Shown here in pieces: positions 57,726 through 64,000 of a DNA stretch of 64,000 bases (positions are counted from its first letter, which is position 1; each line of letters opens with the position of its first letter). Position numbers and translations under genes: made by a program. The stretch is from Ehretia macrophylla (Eukaryota > Streptophyta > Magnoliopsida > Boraginales > Ehretiaceae): assembly GCA_037974665.1 (NCBI GenBank), contig CM075769.1:21540139-21604138 (forward strand). The letters run 5' to 3'. The notes under the pieces are model-generated. The model was given only the letters and a program-made list of their open reading frames with translations. It had not been told where the DNA came from and did no database searches.

Positions 57726-58089
57726 CGTTTTGTTGACTTTTTAGCCTTGAATTTTTTATTTTGACTGAGCTTTGACCGAGCATTGATCGAGGCATTTCCA
57801 GGCTATTTTCAGTGTTCCGAGTCTAATTATGCGCTAGTTTAGGCCAAATTCTATCTCTATCGGCTTCATTCTTCTACCAGTTCTCGTACTTTCCCCATTA
57901 TTCACTTCTTGACTTGCATTTTGGATTATTTTGGGTCTGAATTTCCACTTACGGTATCATCCTACATTGCATCGAAAGTATCAAAGTGTTGCAATAATTC
58001 CCAAATTAAGATGCAAATATAGTACAAAATACCAAGGTTTGAGTGCTGCAAATACACTCACATCAACATCCCCAATCCTAAACCTTGCT

Positions 58090-58629
58090 TGTAACGCCCC
58101 GATCTCTCACGAGACCGGAGGCTCCAAAAACCAAGCTATTCTCAACCCAATTCCAACCCGGTCTCAAAATTTTAGGGAAAAAAGGACAAAGTCTCCCCTG
58201 TACCGTAGACATTCTAAAAACCTGTAAACATACAATTCAAGCCACAAAACAATAGGAACATCATTTCTATTTAAAAAATCCCAACTTCAAGGCCATCTGA
58301 GCCTTAAGCAAGACATAGAAAACACACCCAAGCATGCACTTAACAATCCTTAAAACATTGTCCCTTTTAATCCGCTTATCATACCATTCTATATTAACCA
58401 TTAGACTTTCTTATGAACTAAAGCTAAACAACTGTTAACTGTCATTAACACACAAGCAAGCAGCATAAAGGAAAGTAAGGATAAACTATTACAATCTACC
58501 ATTCAAGCCATACATTAACTTAACTATTACAATTCTTCAACAACTCCAAATATATATACAAACCTATAGGCACAAAATAGAACAAGACATAATACAAGCA
58601 AAATCTTCCACAATTTAGCAGGCAAACAC
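58090..58629 (-). mobile_element. Element F: LTR fragment of the S2/G group
   Basis: It starts TGTAACGCCCCGATCTCTC and aligns with the first 540 bp of G's LTR and of S2, with many differences. G interrupts it at 58630. No PBS adjoins its left edge, so that edge is the outer end of an element or solo LTR. Confidence 0.75.
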
Positions 58630-61600
58630 TGTAACGCCCCGATCCCTCACGAGACCGGAGGCTCTAGTAACCATGCTATTCTCAACCGCATCCCAACCCG
58701 GGCACAGATTTTAGGAAAAACGGACAGAGTTTTCCCTGTACCGTGGACATTCTGAAAACCTGTAAGCATTCAAATAAAACACGAAGCAAAGGAACAACAT
58801 TTCTAATTGAAATCCCAACTTCAAGGCCATCCGAGCCTTAAGCAACACAAGACAATATAAACACATACAAGCATGCAACGTAGCTAGAAGCAGAAGCATA
58901 AGTTATTACATGCCACAAATCCATAACACTTACTACATCCACTTAGCTTTCAAATTGTAACCACTCAAATATATATAAATAAACCCTTAGGCTCCAAAAT
59001 AGAACATAAAGTAGACAAGCAAGGTCTTCTACAGTTTAGCAAGCAATCATTCCAATATCAAGTAATAGTACACAGCAACCAAGGCAACTCCTCCAACTAC
59101 ACCACCTGAAACATGTTTAGCGAGGTATGAGCAATCACAATTGCTCAGTGAGGGATAAGGTCTACCGGGGACGTGCAATGCAGCAACTTAACACAATTAA
59201 TACAATAGATAAACAGTGAATAACAATTCTAATACCACATTTTAAAAGGATACAATCGATAACCCTTATCACTCCAAATCTTCGATCCCCGATCCACGAA
59301 CCACGATCTCAATCTCGATATGCCGGCATCCCTTACACCAATGGGTACTCCAGTTGTACCCGATCCTACGACCCAACACCCCTTGGCAATCTTTGGACCA
59401 GGCGAGTGAGGGAATAGCAGACGGAGCTAAGGCAACCAACACTGGCAAGCCCGATGCCGCCCAGCGAGGCCATCGCATCCGCCGCGACAATGAGGTTGCG
59501 CAACCACGATGCAATGCAAGAATGATAACAATGACAATATAATCAGTAAACACATTTAAGGACAAAAAGTAGGTTGTCCTTGCACCAAGTTACAATTTAG
59601 CAACAATAAGCATATATCAATTACGCAATTATACTAAACAATATACTCTTTTAGCAAGAAAATAAACTATAATGCACGTAAGGATGCAGGTCTCTCACCT
59701 TTAGGGAGCCAAACATACAAAACTTAGCCAAACTCCCATTTGAACCTTCTCCTATGGCATCAATTCCCTTCAATTCCTAATTAGGCAGTTATGCAATAAA
59801 ATCATTCTACATTCATCTGATTGACCATACACAAATAACATGAGTTAAGAATGCTAATCATGCAATTAATTAGCTAGTTCTACAAGTTCATGTCACAATA
59901 TCAAACTCTAAAATCTCTAGACATGCATTATCTTAACTAACTTAGAGGATATGACAAGAAGCATTCTTTGCTTTTTAGCATTAGCATGCACAAGGCCCTA
60001 ATTCCATTTAGTTAGCTAAATGGCAGCCAATCACCTCCTATTTCAACTTACATGTTCAACAAGCTAACCATTTGTCTAAACTCAACTCTAGCTAATTACA
60101 AGATAATTCAAGTTATCATACTCATTTTTTCCAATTTACATTTTATAACTCAATCAATAGACAAATATAACAATTATAACAAGTATAACAATTCAAATAG
60201 CTACTTATGCAATAAGCTTAACTAATTCACATAAGCTTCATTTAGACACTTTTCACATGCTTGGTATTTAGGTCATAAACTTCACACTTATATAACATAT
60301 AACTCTATCATGATCAATTACAGCAAACATAACAATATAATAACTACTAATGCAACTAATTCAAGTAATTCACAAGAAATCTAACAAATCTCCTTCTAAA
60401 TGCTAACAAAATAAGCTCTAAACTTCATACAAGATAACGAACCTCAAATCTAACTATACTAAATCTCCAATGACACTTAATGGCACCACTTAAGCCCTTG
60501 AAATCTCACTTTAAAGTACAATTACCCAAAAAGTCCGAATTTGCCTCTTTATGCATTACATTACAAGTACTCTAATCGGAGCTCAACTAAGCGAAGCGAA
60601 TACATTTCTAGCACCTCATCACTTACTAGACACTAGCCCTAATGCCCAAACGCACCCGGATTCACTTTCAACCCGAAATCCCATTTGTCAATCTTTGCTA
60701 TTAAGCTTCAAATCAAAAGGCGAGGTTCAAGATTCCCAAACGAGTTATCCTATCCTTCAAACCACACCTTATGGCACCCCAAGGACCCCCGAGCTCACCT
60801 GTTAAACCTCATTTACCATTTAATTCCCCATTTTCTCTTTGTGCGTTTACACTACAAGTACCAATTCTGAAATCCAAACAAGCGAAACGAAGGCACTTCT
60901 AAAGCTTCAATACTTAATAAAGACTAGCCATAACCTCGAAACGTGCCCGGATTTGAGTTAACCCCGAAACCCCTTATTTTAGTAGCTTAATTTGATCAAA
61001 TTATTCAAATTTTGTACATGGCAAGTGTAACTAACATTTTTTCATGCTCAAGGACCTAATTAGCAACTACTAGAACCATTGAATCAAAGTAAAATGCACA
61101 AATTTTCGAAACCCTAGAAATTTCACTATTTATCATCTTCCTCAAAGCTCCAACTCCATTTTCAACCATTCAAAATGCTATCTAACCACAAAAGTATGCT
61201 CTATGATCATTAATAAGAGTAATTTAAGCATAAACAAGCATAACCAAGTAATATCTCAACAAATCCCAAAAAAAAAAAAAATTTAGGTGCAAAATTTTCA
61301 AATACAAAAATAAGATGAAATTCTTACCACACAAGGCTAGAGAAGCTTGAAGAAGGTGTAAACATATTCAAGAACTCAAGATTCAAGCTTGGAATGGATG
61401 GAAATGACCAACTATAGCAATTTTGCAAGAAAAAGTTACTATTCCCGTAACTATTTTTTGGCCATTTTTTGACTCGTTTTTTTTTTTATATTCTTGGCTT
61501 ATATTATTATCATGAGAAGGTCAAATGGTAGGTCAAATAATTAAGGCATTTTAGTAAGGGCAAAAGGGTCATTTGGGTTATCAAATTTCAGCAAAACAAA

Positions 61601-61879
61601 TGCCAAAAATCTGAAAAAAAATCTGGAAAAAAAGCCCGCTGGTACTATTCATTAGACATTTCGTGAATTTTTTCCCGTTGATCCCGATATGCAATGCATA
61701 CATGGTCAGGGGCTGTAGTCCCCTAAAAATATGTAGTATTTTATAAAAATATAAAATGCATGAAAAGAAATATTTGAATTTATGGAAATATAAAAAAAAA
61801 ATGAAGTAATTAGCTAATTACATCTAAGTTAACCATTTAATGAATGCAATTAATGAAGTGCTGGGTTCGGGGTGTCACA
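58630..61879 (-). mobile_element. 3' LTR of G
   Basis: This 3,250-bp LTR runs, on the minus strand, TGTGACACCCCGAACCC to GGGATCGGGGCGTTACA. Core module at about 59325-59520. The hairpin has perfect eight-base arms AAGGACAA and TTGTCCTT (59558-59581). Confidence 0.92.
59106..61327 (-). other. Predicted LTR leader intron of G
   Basis: Here the donor is TGTG|GTAAGAA rather than GTGAGG, starting at 61327 at the equivalent place. The acceptor CGCTAAACATGTTTCAG|GTGG ends at 59106. Length 2,222 nt. Confidence 0.42.
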
Positions 61880-62800
61880 TCCTCCCCTCCTTACTAAAAT
61901 TGCGTCCTCGCAATTTCTTGAGCTGAAATGACTTCCAAGAACTGCAACAGTTTCTGTCGGACTTGAAGTTAAGAAGTTTAATGCTGAAGGAGACTAAGAA
62001 GAGCGAACGTCACTGAAGGAAGCCGGAGTGGGGTAGCTAAATAAAGGCTCCTATGAAAATACCCAATAGGAGTCCGGTAAGAATGTCACACAAGGAGGCC
62101 ATTCACTAATGCTGAGAGAGCACCAAATAAATTCCATTAAGAAGAGTATGCAGCTAATATCCAAAACGCCCGGATAATATCAAGAAATTCCCAAGAAGGA
62201 AGTCCGGTGAATCCCAACTTTGACTGTCAAATAAAGGCTCAAGATTGCCAAATAAAGGCCTACTTAGATGTCCAGCTTGGGACTCCGAGAAAATACCACC
62301 AATAAATCTGATTAAGGATGCCAAATAAAGGCTCCGAATAAGTATACGAATCCAGAAGTTGGAATAAGAATCTCTCTAATTATGAATCACCATATAAGAA
62401 TCCCCAATATGCTCGTTATACCAGTAGTCCAGAGGAAATACCAAATAATCTCTAGGCAAGAATACCATACGAAAATACTGAAGAAAATACCCAATAAGAA
62501 TATCAAGGTGGTACCATAGGTAAAATGCCGAACAAGAAATCCAAGTGGGAGTGTGCGCAAAGAATACTGACCAATACTCATAAAGATGAATTCTTTTGAA
62601 TAAGAGTATCAAATAAGACCTCCATATATGACACCAACTAGAAGATCTATCCGAGATTCCCAAATAGGAGTTCCAGCCAAGAAGTACCGTTTAAGAAGTG
62701 CCAAGAAAGTCCAAATTTAATCTCGGGGCATCAAATCCCTTCACTGATCCCAATAGCCGGTTGAACCATTATTCTCTCACCAGTCAGCATCAATGGCCAT

Positions 62801-62848
62801 CTCTTTCAGGGGAGAATGCTTACTTACCGATTTAAGGGGACAATGCAT
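62801..62848 (-). other. Block conserved with A interior, with 5' splice-site match
   Basis: Minus strand has CATGCATT, then CGGTAAGTAAG and CTCCCCTGAAAGAG, matching 20031-20076. Confidence 0.6.
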
Positions 62849-63311
62849 GAATGCCAAGATATCACCTAATATAATTAATGTAATGTTCATATATCAGGAG
62901 ATTATGACATATATCACACAAGCTATTATATAACCAGAAGTTTTATAACACAAAGTTAATCAACAAGATAGTTCAAATATGAGTCACATACAATGAATAC
63001 AATTCACAACACAACTATGTCCAGACACTCAAGTATACACGTTACAATCAATATTTCGAGCAAGTAGCGATTCATAAGATCAATTCGATTCATGATTAGC
63101 TATATCACTACACTTGACAAGTATTTAACACACAGTATACATCACTATCACATAGATCACATATTAAGTTCAGGATACAAGATTGCACAAAAGACACTCA
63201 CATTCTCAAGGCACACGAAGCACACACCTAATCAAGATACATTTCACAAGCATGCACTAGAGGTTCACTACCCAGCAGTCCGAGGACCCTATCCCGGCTG
63301 AGAGCATCTAA

Positions 63312-63323
63312 GCTCTGATACCA
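63312..63323 (-). other. Primer-binding site of G (tRNA-iMet)
   Basis: Minus strand TGGTATCAGAGC, a perfect match, two bases inside the LTR edge. Confidence 0.9.
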
Positions 63324-63325
63324 CC

Positions 63326-64000
63326 TGTAACGCCCCGATCCCTCACGAGACCGGAGGCTCTAGTAACCATGCTATTCTCAACCGCATCCCAACCCGGGCA
63401 CAGATTTTAGGAAAAACGGACAGAGTTTTCCCTGTACCATGGACATTCTGAAAACCTGTAAGCATTCAAATAAAACACGAAGCAAAGGAACAACATTTCT
63501 AATTGAAATCCCAACTTCAAGGCCATCCGAGCCTTAAACAACACAAGACAATATAAACACATACAAGCATGCAACGTAGCTAGAAGCAGAAGCATAAGTT
63601 ATTACATGCCACAAATCCATAACACTTACTACATCCACTTAGCTTTCAAATTGCAACCACTCAAATATATATAAATAAACCCTTAGGCTCCAAAATAGAA
63701 CATAAAGTAGACAAGCAAGGTCTTCTACAGTTTAGCAAGCAATCACTCCAATATCAAGTAATAGTACACAGCAACCAAGGCAACTCCTCCAACTGTACCA
63801 CCTGAAACATGTTTAGCGAGGTATGAGCAATCACAATTGCTCAGTGAGAGATAAGGTCTACCGGGGACGTGCAATGCAGCAACTTAACACAATTAATACA
63901 ATAGATAAACAGTGAATAACAATTCTAATACCACATTTTAAAAGGATACAATCGATAACCCTTATCACTCCAAATCTTCGATCCCCGATCCACGAACCAC
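63326..64000 (-). mobile_element. 5' LTR of G, cut by the window end
   Basis: The 675 bp present differ from the 3' LTR at seven positions, all transitions, with no indel. This marks G as the youngest full element here. Confidence 0.92.

Larger units (their letters stand above)
56229..58089 (-). mobile_element. Element I: 3' LTR and start of interior of an unrelated LTR element
   Basis: The LTR (56229-58068, 1,840 bp) runs on the minus strand TGTTGATGTGAGTG to GAACGCATCA. The next bases (58069-58089) read, on the minus strand, AGGTTTAGGATTGGGGA before the LTR, a plausible polypurine tract; F then cuts the interior. The left flank CCCCA (56224-56228) would be one target copy. Alternatively it is a solo LTR with a poor duplication, since CCCCA recurs at 58071-58075. 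The sequence around 56281-56345 (CGCAAGTGCACG and CCACAGGGAA) recalls LTRs of the Tat/Ogre type as I remember them. No similarity to the other LTRs here. Confidence 0.6.
61880..63325 (-). mobile_element. Non-coding interior of G
   Basis: Polypurine tract at 61880-61893 (minus strand AAGGAGGGGAGGA), preceded by GAGGACGCAATT as in autonomous gypsy elements. A degenerate array of AATAAAGGCTCC / CCAATAAGAAT-like units fills about 62030-62710. The block shared with A is at 62801-62848, and the leader and PBS follow. Reading frames of 64-95 codons show no domain. Confidence 0.75.
58630..64000 (-). mobile_element. Element G: young non-coding (LARD-like) Ty3/gypsy element
   Basis: On the minus strand G has a 3' LTR (58630-61879), a 1,446-bp non-coding interior and a 5' LTR (63326 to beyond the window). 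The left flank AACAC (58625-58629) should be one target copy. It has a perfect PBS and polypurine tract but no gag-pol similarity. Its LTR belongs to the S1/S2/F group, while its interior matches that of A. Confidence 0.88.

Noticed and set aside
56229..58075. Solo LTR with target duplication CCCCA
   Set aside because: The repeat would require the LTR to end in CAT rather than CA, and the sequence after it does not continue D's LTR; a purine tract and interior fit better, though this is not excluded.
58090..58660. F and G as a tandem pair of LTRs of one element
   Set aside because: F and G differ at many positions, whereas G's own two LTRs differ at about 1%; G more simply interrupts F.

Overview
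The window is flowering-plant (angiosperm, probably dicot) nuclear heterochromatin. I see no host gene, tRNA or rRNA. Essentially every base belongs to LTR retrotransposons inserted into one another. The primer-binding sites match initiator tRNA-Met (TGGTATCAGAGC), most LTRs are 2.3-3.3 kb, and the polyproteins run gag, protease, RT, RNase H, integrase, chromodomain-like tail. That combination fits the chromoviral Ty3/gypsy Tekay/Del type. I use private labels H, A, K, T, S1, S2, B, C, D, E, I, F and G for the elements.

Nesting: H (minus) is the oldest layer. A long-LTR copia element sits in its gag (1-5400) and itself carries solo LTR S1 (1067-3664). H's LTR (from 5667) is broken by A (6157-27652, plus) and by B (28909 onward, plus). 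A is non-coding inside. Its 5' LTR holds K (8129-18709, minus); its 3' LTR holds a 499-bp TRIM called T (22165-22663) and solo LTR S2 (23543-26821). B's gag is broken by C (31729-38096, plus), C's integrase by D (38097 onward, minus), D's leader by E (45398-54833, minus), and D's right LTR by I (56229-58089). I is broken by F (58090), and F by G (58630 to beyond the window end). The chain H, B, C, D, I, F, G is seven layers deep. Target-site duplications (TSDs) support S1, A, K, T, E and, with one mismatch, S2.

Coding content: K and E each keep one gag-pol reading frame of about 1,570-1,590 codons broken only by stop codons. D has one frameshift plus stops. C has at least three frameshifts and stops and is cut off in integrase. 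B and H keep only gag starts. A and G have no gag-pol and share a non-coding interior, so they look like non-autonomous (LARD-like) elements dependent on relatives.

Most notable: nearly all the gypsy LTRs, although they fall into three diverged groups, share (i) a splice-donor-like site shortly after the predicted start of transcription, (ii) a T/C-tailed CAG acceptor-like site 1.1-2.2 kb later, often with a CTAAC or CTGAC branch-like site just upstream, and (iii) between these a hairpin with loop CTACTTT and changing but paired stems. I infer a family-wide leader intron encoded in the LTR. Other points are a cluster of WRKY W-boxes in A, a duplicated promoter in K, a shared stop-restart junction between protease and RT in K and C, and decay of E by transitions only.
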